DNA from: JALEGB01 sp038530925
Lineage (GTDB): Bacteria; Pseudomonadota; Alphaproteobacteria; Rhodobacterales; Rhodobacteraceae
Assembly (NCBI GenBank): GCA_038530925.1
Contig: JBCBCG010000004.1
Span: 1 to 45,886 of the forward strand
Direction: 5' to 3'
Length of the DNA: 45,886 nt
A program made the position numbers and the translations under genes. Positions within the stretch are counted from its first letter, which is position 1; every line of letters starts with the position of its first letter. The notes beneath the pieces are model-generated. The model was not told the origin of the DNA and did not search any database. It saw nothing but the letters and a program-made list of their open reading frames with translations. Of the stretch, positions 7,593 through 15,276 are shown one piece after another.

Positions 7593-8933
7593 ATGAGCGC
7601 GATCACCGATCAGGCGCCGATTGCTTTTGCGGACGCGCCGCCGGCGCAAGTCGACGTGGCGATCATCGGCGGCGGAGTGATCGGCGTCGCCGCCGCCTTG
7701 TCGCTGGCGGAGGCGGGCGTCTCGGTCGCGCTGCTGGAGAAAGGGCGGATCGCCGGCGAGCAATCGAGCCGCAATTGGGGCTGGGTGCGCCAGCTCGGGC
7801 GCGATCCGGCCGAAGGGCCGCTGATGGCGGAGGCGCGGCGGCTGTGGACGAAGATGGCCGCTCGTCTCGGCGAGGATGTCGGCTTCCGCGCCGTCGGCGT
7901 CACCTATCTTCGGCGCGCCGAAGCCGATCTCGCAGCGCTTGAAGGCGTTGCGGAAGCGGCGGAGCATCTGCAGATCCCAGTGGAGCGGCTCGATCGCGCC
8001 GCGGTCGATCGCATGATCGCGGGGCGGCCCGGCCTCTGGGCGGGCGGCGTCCGCTGCCCGAGCGATGGGCGCGCGGAGCCTTTGCTCGCTGTCCCGGCCA
8101 TGGCGCGGGCGGCGCGCCGGCGCGGCGCGTCGATCACCGAGAGCTGCGCCGCGCGCGCCTTCGATCTCGAAGCCGGCCGCGTCGCCGGCGTCGTCACCGA
8201 ACGCGGCCGCGTCGCCGCTGGAGCCGTGCTGCTGGCGGGCGGCGCCTGGTCGTCTTTGATGCTGGAGCGCCATGGCGTCGCTTTCGCGCAGCTCAGCGTG
8301 CGCGCCACCGCCGCGCGCACCGCGCCCGCGCCGAACCTCCACGCCGGCGCCGCCGCCGATGAGGGGCTCGCCTTTCGCCGCCGCGAGGATGGCGGCTACA
8401 CCCTCGCCGTCACCGACCGTTCCGAGATGGCGCCGGGCCCGAGCGCCTTGCGCTTCGCGCCGTTGTTCCTAAAGAGCGCTTGGGCGGCGCAGCGAAGCCT
8501 TGCGCTGCGCCCTCTCGCGCCGCGCGGCGCCCCAGACGGTTGGGCGACGCCGCGGCGCTGGTCCGAAGACGCGCTCTCGCCCTTCGAGCGCCAGCGCGTG
8601 CTCAGCCCCGCGCCGTCGCGCGCGGCGCTGCGGCGGATCCGCCGCCGCGTGGCTGAACGTTTGCCTGCGCTCGCCGCCGCGCCGATCACAGGCGCTTGGG
8701 CCGGACTGATCGACGCGACGCCGGATCTCGTTCCCACACTCGACGCGGTTCCGGGCCTGCCCGGCCTTTGGCTCGCTTCGGGCTTCAGCGGCCACGGCTT
8801 CGGGATCGGCCCGGCCGCCGGACGGATCATGGCCGATCTGATCCAGGGCCGCCCCGCCGGCCATGATCTGTCGCGCTTTCGCTTCGAGCGCTTTAGCGAC
8901 GGCGCACCGGTGCGGCCCGGACCCGCCTTGTGA
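7593..8933 (+). CDS. FAD-dependent oxidoreductase (D-amino-acid dehydrogenase-like)
   Basis: 446 residues of the DAO family. FAD-binding GGGVIG at 26-31, then SSRNWGWVRQ, a motif I associate with DadA-like oxidoreductases in alphaproteobacteria, and the C-terminal FSGHGFGIGPAAG that closes the FAD site. It probably oxidises an amine or amino acid, passing electrons to quinone or O2. It starts 13 bases after the second P450 and ends just before a 180-base AT-rich gap, so it is the last gene of the P450 operon. Whether it acts on a P450 product or is merely co-transcribed is unknown. It is only distantly similar to the oxidase at the left edge. Confidence 0.82.
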   Translation: MSAITDQAPIAFADAPPAQVDVAIIGGGVIGVAAALSLAEAGVSVALLEKGRIAGEQSSRNWGWVRQLGRDPAEGPLMAEARRLWTKMAARLGEDVGFRAVGVTYLRRAEADLAALEGVAEAAEHLQIPVERLDRAAVDRMIAGRPGLWAGGVRCPSDGRAEPLLAVPAMARAARRRGASITESCAARAFDLEAGRVAGVVTERGRVAAGAVLLAGGAWSSLMLERHGVAFAQLSVRATAARTAPAPNLHAGAAADEGLAFRRREDGGYTLAVTDRSEMAPGPSALRFAPLFLKSAWAAQRSLALRPLAPRGAPDGWATPRRWSEDALSPFERQRVLSPAPSRAALRRIRRRVAERLPALAAAPITGAWAGLIDATPDLVPTLDAVPGLPGLWLASGFSGHGFGIGPAAGRIMADLIQGRPAGHDLSRFRFERFSDGAPVRPGPAL

Positions 8934-9113
8934 CCGCGTTCGCGCATCGCTTCGCGCCGCTCGCGCATTCCGGTCGCTGCCGCGAGCCGAACCGGCCAAA
9001 ATCAAAACAAAACGACTAAAATACGATCCTCTTTTTTGTATACAACTTAGAGCGCCTTGAGGTTTCACCGTTAGCATTATCAGAAATTGTTATTATTTCC
9101 CGGAGACACGTCA
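8934..9113 (+). promoter_or_regulatory. AT-rich leader of the chemoreceptor gene, with palindrome TTGTATACAA
   Basis: This 180-base gap is far more AT-rich than its surroundings from about 8998 on. It holds a perfect 10-bp palindrome TTGTATACAA (9036-9045) preceded by a T-run, the shape of a GntR-type or similar operator. A GGAG ribosome-binding site (9102-9105) lies 8 bases before ATG 9114 and decides the start. I could not fix a convincing -35/-10 pair or a flagellar sigma-28 promoter. Confidence 0.45.
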
Positions 9114-11720
9114 ATGAATCCCGTCGATCGTCACCGAGCGCGCAAGCGCACGGCGCTCATTCTTTGGACTCTGTTCAGCATACCAACAGCGGCATTGCTT
9201 ATTCTGGGATCCGTCTATGTGAACAACGCATGGAGCGGTTACTCGAAGGCGCTCTTCTATGATAACTATACTGGATACTCGACAACCATAAGCCGCATTG
9301 CGCATGAGCTGCAAAGAGAGCGCAGCATCTCAGCGGGCTTCATCGACTCGCAAGGCGAGCATTTCCAAAGCGCGCTCTCCGCACAGCGCCAAGCCACGGA
9401 CCGCGTGGTCGCGGACGCGCGGCCGACGCTTGAAGCTTTCTCGTTCGATCATTTGCCGACCGATGCGGCGCGCGAGGCGATGGAACGGCGCCAATCCCTG
9501 CTCGCCGCGCTCAACAGCCTCAGCGCCGCGCGCGCTGCGACCGATGCGATGAGCCCTTCGCCGCAGATCGTCAGCGCCTATACCAACACGATCACGAACG
9601 CGCTCGCGGGCACGCGCACGAAGCAGGCGCTGCAATCAGATCAGAGGATGCGCGAGCTCGCCGCCGCCTATGACGCGCTGCTCTGGGCTAAAGAATATGG
9701 CGCTCGCGAGCGGGCCGAGGGCGCGGCGGGCTTTGGCCGCGGCTTCGATTTGGTCGCGGCTCAGCGCATCGCGGCGCTGCAGGCGCGTCAAGCGTCGCGC
9801 TTCGAGGCGGCGCTGCGGAGCGCGACGCCCAGCCAACGCGGCGCGATCGAGGCGTTGCGCCAAGATCCACGCGCCCGCGCGATCGATGAACTGCGCGACA
9901 TCGCCGCCGCCGGCGGCGATCGCCAAGGCGTCGCGCCCGCGACTTGGGTCGAAACCTCGACCGCCTATCTCGACGCCATAAAGTCGGTCGAAGATATGGT
10001 CGCCGGCGACATGCTCGCCACAGCGCAGAAACTGCAGTCGAGCGCCCTTCTCGCGTTCGCGATCATTGTCGGCGCCATCGCGACTTTCCTGCTCGCCGCG
10101 GGCCTGGTCGCCGCGCGCATGGTCGGCCGACTTCTGGCGACGCTCGAGTCGTCGGTCGAGGCGATCGCTCGGATCGAAGCCGGCGCGGATCGCGTTGAAG
10201 TGACGGGTCAGGAGCGGCGCGACAGTTTCGGCGTCATCGCTCGCGCGGTGGACCGGTTCGCGGAGAGTTTCGCGGCGCAACGGCGCATCCGCATCGCGCT
10301 CGACAGCTCCAGCGCGCTGGTGATGGTGGCCGATGAAAACCACGATATCGTCTTTCTCAATAAGCCCTTGCAGGAAATGATGACCGCGGCGCAGCCCGCG
10401 ATCCGCGCCGATCTGCCCGCCTTCGACGCCGCTGCGCTGACAGGATCGAACATCGATATCTTCCACAAGAACCCGGCGCATCAGCGCGGCATGATCGACG
10501 CCTTGACGGCGACCCATTCAGCCAAGCTCAAGCTCGGCGGCCGCGCCTTCATTCTCGATGTGAGTCCCGTTTTCGCACCGGACGGCGCGCGGCTCGGCAC
10601 AGTCGTCGAATGGCGCGACGAGACGGCGACGCTGCGCGCCACCGACCAGATCGACGCCGTGGTGCGCGCGGCGATCGAAGGTGATTTCACCAAGCGAGCC
10701 GAGGTGGCGGACGCGCCAGAGATACTGCGCGAGATGGGAGAGCGGCTCAACACAGTCGCCGAAAGCGTGGACAGCTGCATCGCCGAGACCAACGGCGTGC
10801 TGCGCGCCATGGCTAAGGGCGATCTCGGCCGCCGCGTCTCGGGCGCCTTCAGCGGCGCCTTCGCCGAGCTGCAGAGCGGCGTGAACGAGACGGTGGAGCG
10901 CCTCGATGCGCTGGTGGGCGAGATCGGCGAGGCCAGCCGCTCCGTGCGCGGCGGCGCGGCGCGGATCGCCGAAGGGGCGGCCTCGCTGGCGGACGGCGCG
11001 ACGCGTCAAGCCTCTTCGCTGCAAGAAACGGCCGCGACGATGGAGGAGATGAGCGCGTCGATTAAGGCGAACGCGGACAGCTCCGCCTCGGCGAGCGCCC
11101 TCGCCTCCGAAGCCTCGAGCCGCGCGGCCGCAGGCGGCGACGTGGTCCGCGGCGCGGTCTCGGCCATGAACGACATCGAGCAAAGCGCCTCGAAGATCAG
11201 CGATATCATCACCGTGATCGATGGGATCGCGTTCCAGACCAACCTTCTCGCCCTGAACGCCGCGGTTGAAGCCGCGCGCGCCGGCGATGCCGGCAAAGGC
11301 TTCGCCGTCGTCGCCTCCGAAGTCCGCGCCTTGGCGCAACGCGCGTCTGAAGCGGCCCGAGATATCCGCGGTTTGATCGAGACGAGCGCCAGCCAAGTCG
11401 CCAGCGGCGTCGCTCTCGTGACCGAGACCGGCGCCGCGCTCGAAGGGATCCGCGACGGGATCGCTTCGGTGGAGGCGGCCGTCAGCGCGATCGCGCAAGG
11501 CAGCGTCGAGCAAGCCACCGGCGCGCAGGAAATCTCGGCGACGGTCAACCATATGGACGGCGCGACGCAGCAGAACGCGTCTCTGGCCGAGCAAAGCGCG
11601 TCGCATGCGGACGCGCTTGTCACCGAGGCGGCGCGCCTCTCCGAGCTGATCGCGTTCTTCGAGCAGACCGGCGCGGCGCATGGCGAAGACGAAGCGCGCA
11701 CCGCGGCCCTAAGCGCATAA
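9114..11720 (+). CDS. Methyl-accepting chemotaxis protein with NIT-like sensor and PAS domain
   Basis: 868 residues from ATG 9114, chosen for its GGAG site over an in-frame start 27 bases upstream. Order: short basic N-terminus; TM1 about 13-35; periplasmic helical domain about 40-305 whose start (ELQRERS-x-SAGF, then a QR-x-x-TDR helix) looks like a NIT nitrate/nitrite-sensing domain; TM2 about 309-335; HAMP; PAS-like domain about 392-505 (LVMVADENHDIVFLN); a second HAMP-like segment; and the MCP signalling hairpin about 625-855, with tip FQTNLLALNAAVEAARAG. It would detect a small ligand and control CheA. No CheB/CheR pentapeptide is visible at the C-terminus and no che or fla genes are nearby. 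The ligand is inference. Confidence 0.9.
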   Translation: MNPVDRHRARKRTALILWTLFSIPTAALLILGSVYVNNAWSGYSKALFYDNYTGYSTTISRIAHELQRERSISAGFIDSQGEHFQSALSAQRQATDRVVADARPTLEAFSFDHLPTDAAREAMERRQSLLAALNSLSAARAATDAMSPSPQIVSAYTNTITNALAGTRTKQALQSDQRMRELAAAYDALLWAKEYGARERAEGAAGFGRGFDLVAAQRIAALQARQASRFEAALRSATPSQRGAIEALRQDPRARAIDELRDIAAAGGDRQGVAPATWVETSTAYLDAIKSVEDMVAGDMLATAQKLQSSALLAFAIIVGAIATFLLAAGLVAARMVGRLLATLESSVEAIARIEAGADRVEVTGQERRDSFGVIARAVDRFAESFAAQRRIRIALDSSSALVMVADENHDIVFLNKPLQEMMTAAQPAIRADLPAFDAAALTGSNIDIFHKNPAHQRGMIDALTATHSAKLKLGGRAFILDVSPVFAPDGARLGTVVEWRDETATLRATDQIDAVVRAAIEGDFTKRAEVADAPEILREMGERLNTVAESVDSCIAETNGVLRAMAKGDLGRRVSGAFSGAFAELQSGVNETVERLDALVGEIGEASRSVRGGAARIAEGAASLADGATRQASSLQETAATMEEMSASIKANADSSASASALASEASSRAAAGGDVVRGAVSAMNDIEQSASKISDIITVIDGIAFQTNLLALNAAVEAARAGDAGKGFAVVASEVRALAQRASEAARDIRGLIETSASQVASGVALVTETGAALEGIRDGIASVEAAVSAIAQGSVEQATGAQEISATVNHMDGATQQNASLAEQSASHADALVTEAARLSELIAFFEQTGAAHGEDEARTAALSA

Positions 11721-11727
11721 CGCGCGC

Positions 11728-12159
11728 TCAGGGTTGCTGCAGCGTTTTGAGATAATCGACGAGCTGGCCAAGGCGCTCTTCCACCAGCGCCTCGGCGTCG
11801 CCGCCCTCGCCCTTGAGGCTTTCTTTCGCGCTCGCCTCGAAGAGCTCGCCCCAAATCGGCATGGCGCGCCCGCCATGGGCGTTGCGCCACTCGCGCCCAT
11901 CGATGATCGCGATCACGCGCTCGCGCGGAAAGGCGCCGTCATTGCGCGCGGCGAGCTGCGCTAAAGGCGGCGGCGGCGCCGTGAAGTAAAAGGCGATCGG
12001 CCCGTCGCCGAGCCCGCGCTCGCCATGACACGCGGCGCAGCGCGTGCGGTAATCCTCTTCTCCCGGCGCGAGATCCGCCAGCGCCGGCCCCGCGCCGAAC
12101 ATTGCGCATAAGATCGCCGCGAGCCCGAGCTCAGGAGCTAAGCGTCTGCGTCCATTCAT
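11728..12159 (-). CDS. Exported class I cytochrome c
   Basis: 143 residues from ATG 12159, chosen because GGGGAG lies 8 bases upstream; a GTG three codons earlier overlaps that site. A Sec signal peptide with core LGLAAILCAMFGAG ends near ALA-DL. A single heme site CAACH is at 41-45, and the sixth ligand is probably Met100 in GGRAMPIWG. It is a periplasmic monoheme electron carrier, similar to small c5/c6-like cytochromes. It is the last gene on the minus strand here, 92 bases below the YaiI gene and 7 bases from the convergent chemoreceptor stop. The redox partner is not evident. Confidence 0.88.
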   Translation of the reverse strand: MNGRRRLAPELGLAAILCAMFGAGPALADLAPGEEDYRTRCAACHGERGLGDGPIAFYFTAPPPPLAQLAARNDGAFPRERVIAIIDGREWRNAHGGRAMPIWGELFEASAKESLKGEGGDAEALVEERLGQLVDYLKTLQQP

Positions 12160-12251
12160 CGATCCCACTCCCCTGCCGGCGCCGCGAGGCGGCGTATCAG
12201 AGGATCATGGCGAAGAGCCTAGGACTTTGCTTTGTCGTGAATCAAAACCGT

Positions 12252-12722
12252 TCAGCGCAGCGGCCGCCCCGCTGCGAGGGCGCGCACCGCCTGCTCGAGC
12301 TTGTCGAGAAAGCGCGAGCGGTCCGCCTTGCTGAACGGTTTGGCGCCGCCGCCCTGGTTCAGGGGATTGGCCGCGCGCAGATCGGTCATCAAATCGCGCA
12401 TCGCCAGCGCCTCGCGCGCATTCGCCTCGGTGAGCAGCGCGCCGTCCGGCTTGATCGCCGCCGCGCCCGCCTCCACGCAGCGCGCCGCCAGCGGGATGTC
12501 TTGCGTCACGCAAAGATCGCCCGGCTCGATCCGCTCCGCGATCCAGGCGTCGGCGACATCCGGCCCATCGGGCACGATCACGGTCTCGACCAGCGGATGC
12601 GCATGCGGCCGGATGCCGCCATTGGAGACGATGAAGACCGGCAGAGCGTGGCGTTCGGCGACGCGGATCGCCTCCTCGCGCACCGGGCAGGCGTCGGCGT
12701 CGATATAGATCTTGGTCGGCAT
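12252..12722 (-). CDS. YaiI/YqxD family (DUF188) protein
   Basis: 156 residues matching the YaiI/YqxD family throughout: an opening beta strand ending in the acidic DADACP, the segment VSNGG, the VPDGPDVADAWI region, the CVTQDIPLAARC strand and the C-terminal GGGAKPFSKADRSRF. The fold is PIN-like with conserved acidic residues, but the biochemical function of the family is not established to my knowledge. It starts 22 bases after the queE stop, so it is probably co-transcribed with thiN-queC-queE. Confidence 0.92.
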   Translation of the reverse strand: MPTKIYIDADACPVREEAIRVAERHALPVFIVSNGGIRPHAHPLVETVIVPDGPDVADAWIAERIEPGDLCVTQDIPLAARCVEAGAAAIKPDGALLTEANAREALAMRDLMTDLRAANPLNQGGGAKPFSKADRSRFLDKLEQAVRALAAGRPLR

Positions 12723-12744
12723 CCGCCGCCTTTCCTCCGGTTCC

Positions 12745-13413
12745 TCAGCGCAGGCCGAGGATCTTGTGCGTCTGCAAACTCAGGCGCCATTGCGGATGCG
12801 CCTGGCAATAGCGCGCAGCCGCAGCCGCATGCGCCGCGTTGCGCGCCGGATCGCCCTCATCAAGGGGTTGCAGAAAAAAGTGCTGAAACGCCAGTTCGGC
12901 GAAGCGCTCTGGCTGCGCCTCCGGCTCGGCTTGCGGATAGACGAGCTTCAGCTCGTCGCCGCCCTGCAGCGCGAGCGCCGCGGCGCCCTTTGGGCTGACG
13001 CAGAGCCAATCGACCCCGCCCGGCGCCGCAATCGTCCCGTTCGTCTCCACCGCGATCTCGAAGCCCGCGCGCTTCAACGCGGCGACCAGCGGCGGATCGA
13101 GTTGCAGCAGCGGCTCACCGCCGGTGCAGACGAGATAAGGCGTCGCCGCGGGATGATCGCTCGCGCCCATAGCCGCCCGCCAGACGTCCGCGACATGCCG
13201 CGCGAGCGCGCCCGCCGTCTCGAATCGGCCGCCGCCCGGCCCATCGAGCCCCACAAAATCCGTATCGCAGAACCGGCAAATGGCGCTGAGACGATCCGCT
13301 TCGCGACCGCTCCAAAGATTGCAGCCCGCAAAGCGCAGAAGCACCGCCGCGCGCCCGCTGCGCGCGCCTTCGCCCTGAAGCGTCGGATAGGCCTCCTTCA
13401 CCGCGTAGCTCAT
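12745..13413 (-). CDS. queE: 7-carboxy-7-deazaguanine synthase (radical SAM)
   Basis: 222 residues from ATG 13413. QueE converts 6-carboxytetrahydropterin to 7-carboxy-7-deazaguanine in preQ0/queuosine synthesis. The iron-sulfur cluster motif is the expanded QueE type: Cys31 in CNLW, then Cys46 and Cys49 in CRFCDTDF, separated by the GREADR insertion typical of Gram-negative QueE. TGGEPLLQ (SAM/cluster region) and VETNGT are present. Upstream in-frame codons overlap queC but lack family sequence. It lies 29 bases downstream of queC. queD and queF, needed for the same pathway, are not in the window. Confidence 0.93.
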   Translation of the reverse strand: MSYAVKEAYPTLQGEGARSGRAAVLLRFAGCNLWSGREADRLSAICRFCDTDFVGLDGPGGGRFETAGALARHVADVWRAAMGASDHPAATPYLVCTGGEPLLQLDPPLVAALKRAGFEIAVETNGTIAAPGGVDWLCVSPKGAAALALQGGDELKLVYPQAEPEAQPERFAELAFQHFFLQPLDEGDPARNAAHAAAAARYCQAHPQWRLSLQTHKILGLR

Positions 13414-13442
13414 CGCGTCTCGCTCACCCTCGGATCCGTCGC

Positions 13443-14198
13443 TCAGCCGCCGCGATAGCGCGCCCAGCCCGCGGCGCGCAGCTGGCAGGCCGGGCAGCGG
13501 CCGCAGCCATAACCCCATTCATGGCGCACGCTCCGATCGCCGAGATAACAGCTATGGGTCTCCTCCAAGATCAGCTCCAGCAGCGGCGCGCCGCCGAGTT
13601 TTTCGGCCAAAGCGAAGGTCTCGGCTTTATCGCGCCACATCAGCGGCGTGTGGATCGCCATGCGCGCGTCGAGACCCAGCGACAGCGCCACTTGCTGCGC
13701 TTTCAAAGCGTCGTCGCGGCAATCGGGATAGCCGGAATAATCGGTCTCGCACATGCCGCCGACGAGATTGCGGATGTCGCGGCGATAGGCGAGCGCGCCG
13801 GCCAATGTGAAAAACAAGAGGTTGCGGCCCGGCGTGAAGGTGGTGGGCAGGCCGGAGGCGCCGATCTCGATCGCGATCTCCGCCGTCATCGCGGTCGCGC
13901 CGATCGCGTTGAGCGCGGTGGCGTCAAGGCTATGATCCGCGCCGAGCCGCGCCGACCAATTTGGAAACCCGGCGGCCAGCTTGTCGCGGAACCGCAACCG
14001 CGTCGTCAGCTCGACACGGTGGCGCTGGCCGTAATCGAAGCCGATCGTCTCGACACGCTCATAGCGCTCCAGCGCCCAAGCGAGACAGGTGGCGCTGTCT
14101 TGCCCGCCCGAGAAGAGCACCAGCGCCGCGCGATCGCGCGGCGCGCGCGGCTGCGGGGCGCCGGATGATTCGGGGGGAGCCGCGGCGGCGTCGGTCAT
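13443..14198 (-). CDS. queC: 7-cyano-7-deazaguanine (preQ0) synthase
   Basis: 251 residues from ATG 14198. QueC uses ATP and ammonia to turn 7-carboxy-7-deazaguanine into preQ0. The N-type ATP-pyrophosphatase loop SGGQDS is at 30-35. FDYGQRH, TFTPGRNL, ETDYSGYPDCR and the C-terminal zinc site (CYLGD, then GCGRCPACQLR) are intact. The start overlaps the stop of the thiamine pyrophosphokinase gene (ATGA), giving translational coupling. The N-terminal 20 residues are a proline/alanine-rich extension. The protein acts directly on the product of queE, the next gene. Confidence 0.95.
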   Translation of the reverse strand: MTDAAAAPPESSGAPQPRAPRDRAALVLFSGGQDSATCLAWALERYERVETIGFDYGQRHRVELTTRLRFRDKLAAGFPNWSARLGADHSLDATALNAIGATAMTAEIAIEIGASGLPTTFTPGRNLLFFTLAGALAYRRDIRNLVGGMCETDYSGYPDCRDDALKAQQVALSLGLDARMAIHTPLMWRDKAETFALAEKLGGAPLLELILEETHSCYLGDRSVRHEWGYGCGRCPACQLRAAGWARYRGG

Positions 14199-14977
14199 GC
14201 AGGCCTCGCTGATTGGGCGCTCACGCCGAGACTCGACAGCGCCGCTTCGAGATGCTCGAGGGGAATAATCGCGACGACGCTCGACCAAAGGCCATCCCCC
14301 GCGAAGGTCGCCTCAACGTCGATGGCGCCGGCGCGGTCTTGCGGCGCGGCGCGCGTTTCATTTGAGGTTCCGATCTGCGCGCCCGGCGCCAGCGACAGCC
14401 CATCCAACGGCCACCGCAAACCAGCGGATCGCAGCGCGCGGCTCGGCGCGAGCGGAACCAAAGACACGCGCGTGCGCGGCGGCAGCGTGATGCGCCACGC
14501 GCGCGGCGCGAGGAACACCGCATCCTCCGCGCTGAGAAGCACCAGTCGGCGGTCTGACCGCTTCAAAAGCGCGTTGATGGCTGCAAGCGCATGGTCGGCG
14601 CGTCCGCCCAAAAACCCAACGCCGAGATAGGCCGGCGCGGCGACGCTGTAGAGGCATTTCTCTAGATCGGTGCTGTCCTGCTCCGCGAGATGGAGAAGCC
14701 GCTCCGCGCCCAGCGCATCGCGCCAGCCCGCCTGATCCTCGAGGCTGTCGAGATCGCCGATCACCGCGGCGAGGCGCTGTTTGTCGAGCGCGAAGCGGTT
14801 CGCGCCGCCATCCGCGGCGATCAGCGCGACGCTCCGCGCCGTCGCCGCGAGCAGCGCTTCCGGCGCGGCCTCGCCCCCGCCAAAGAGCGCGACCGGCGCG
14901 TCGAACCGCCATCGCGGTTCGGGCGCGGCGGGCGCGACGGGCGTGGCCTGTGTCTCCGTGAACGTCATCTCCGCCAC
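14195..14977 (-). CDS. thiN: Thiamine pyrophosphokinase
   Basis: Up to 260 residues. It transfers pyrophosphate from ATP to thiamine, giving the cofactor TPP. Motifs: LFGGGEAAPE, AADGGAN (substrate/nucleotide site), IGDLDS, DSTDLEKCL (catalytic acidic residues) and GGRADHALAAI. The start is either GTG 14977 or ATG 14968, neither with a clear ribosome-binding site. No TPP riboswitch-like element was recognised upstream. Its stop overlaps the start of queC by ATGA. Linkage of TPP synthesis to deazaguanine synthesis is unusual, but the family assignment is firm. Confidence 0.9.
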   Translation of the reverse strand: MAEMTFTETQATPVAPAAPEPRWRFDAPVALFGGGEAAPEALLAATARSVALIAADGGANRFALDKQRLAAVIGDLDSLEDQAGWRDALGAERLLHLAEQDSTDLEKCLYSVAAPAYLGVGFLGGRADHALAAINALLKRSDRRLVLLSAEDAVFLAPRAWRITLPPRTRVSLVPLAPSRALRSAGLRWPLDGLSLAPGAQIGTSNETRAAPQDRAGAIDVEATFAGDGLWSSVVAIIPLEHLEAALSSLGVSAQSARPA

Positions 14978-15276
14978 CTAGCGGCTCGGAGCGCCTCCGA
15001 AAAGGCGCCGCAGCCGCGTCCATCGTCTCTCGGCTCTGAGAAAGGGCGCGGCGCTTCAGCCCAGGCGAAGGCTTCAGCGCCGCTGCGCGCGTCGTCGGAG
15101 GGGGCGTGACGCCGCGCGCTCCTCCGCGCCCAAAGGCGCGGCGCCCGCTCGAGCCGTGGCTGCGGCTTGTGCGAACTCATCCCTAAACGCGCGAGCGACG
15201 AGGTTCCGTCGAAGCGGCGGCGCATTTTTCGCCGACGCATTCAAGCCTTTGGTTTAGAGAAGTTTATTTGGAGTTC
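14978..15276. other. 299-base intergenic stretch with no gene
   Basis: Between the thiN start and the protease stop. The left two thirds are GC-rich with small imperfect inverted repeats; the last 40 bases are AT-richer. GTTCCT and AGGAAC (15273-15286) form a short inverted repeat across the protease stop codon. The open frames here are arginine-rich and have no ribosome-binding site. A promoter for thiN-queC-queE would be expected near 15000 but none is convincing. Confidence 0.4.

Noticed and set aside
14978..15276. Possible TPP riboswitch upstream of thiN
   Set aside because: I could not find the conserved THI-box helices or a CTGAGA-type segment in a plausible arrangement.
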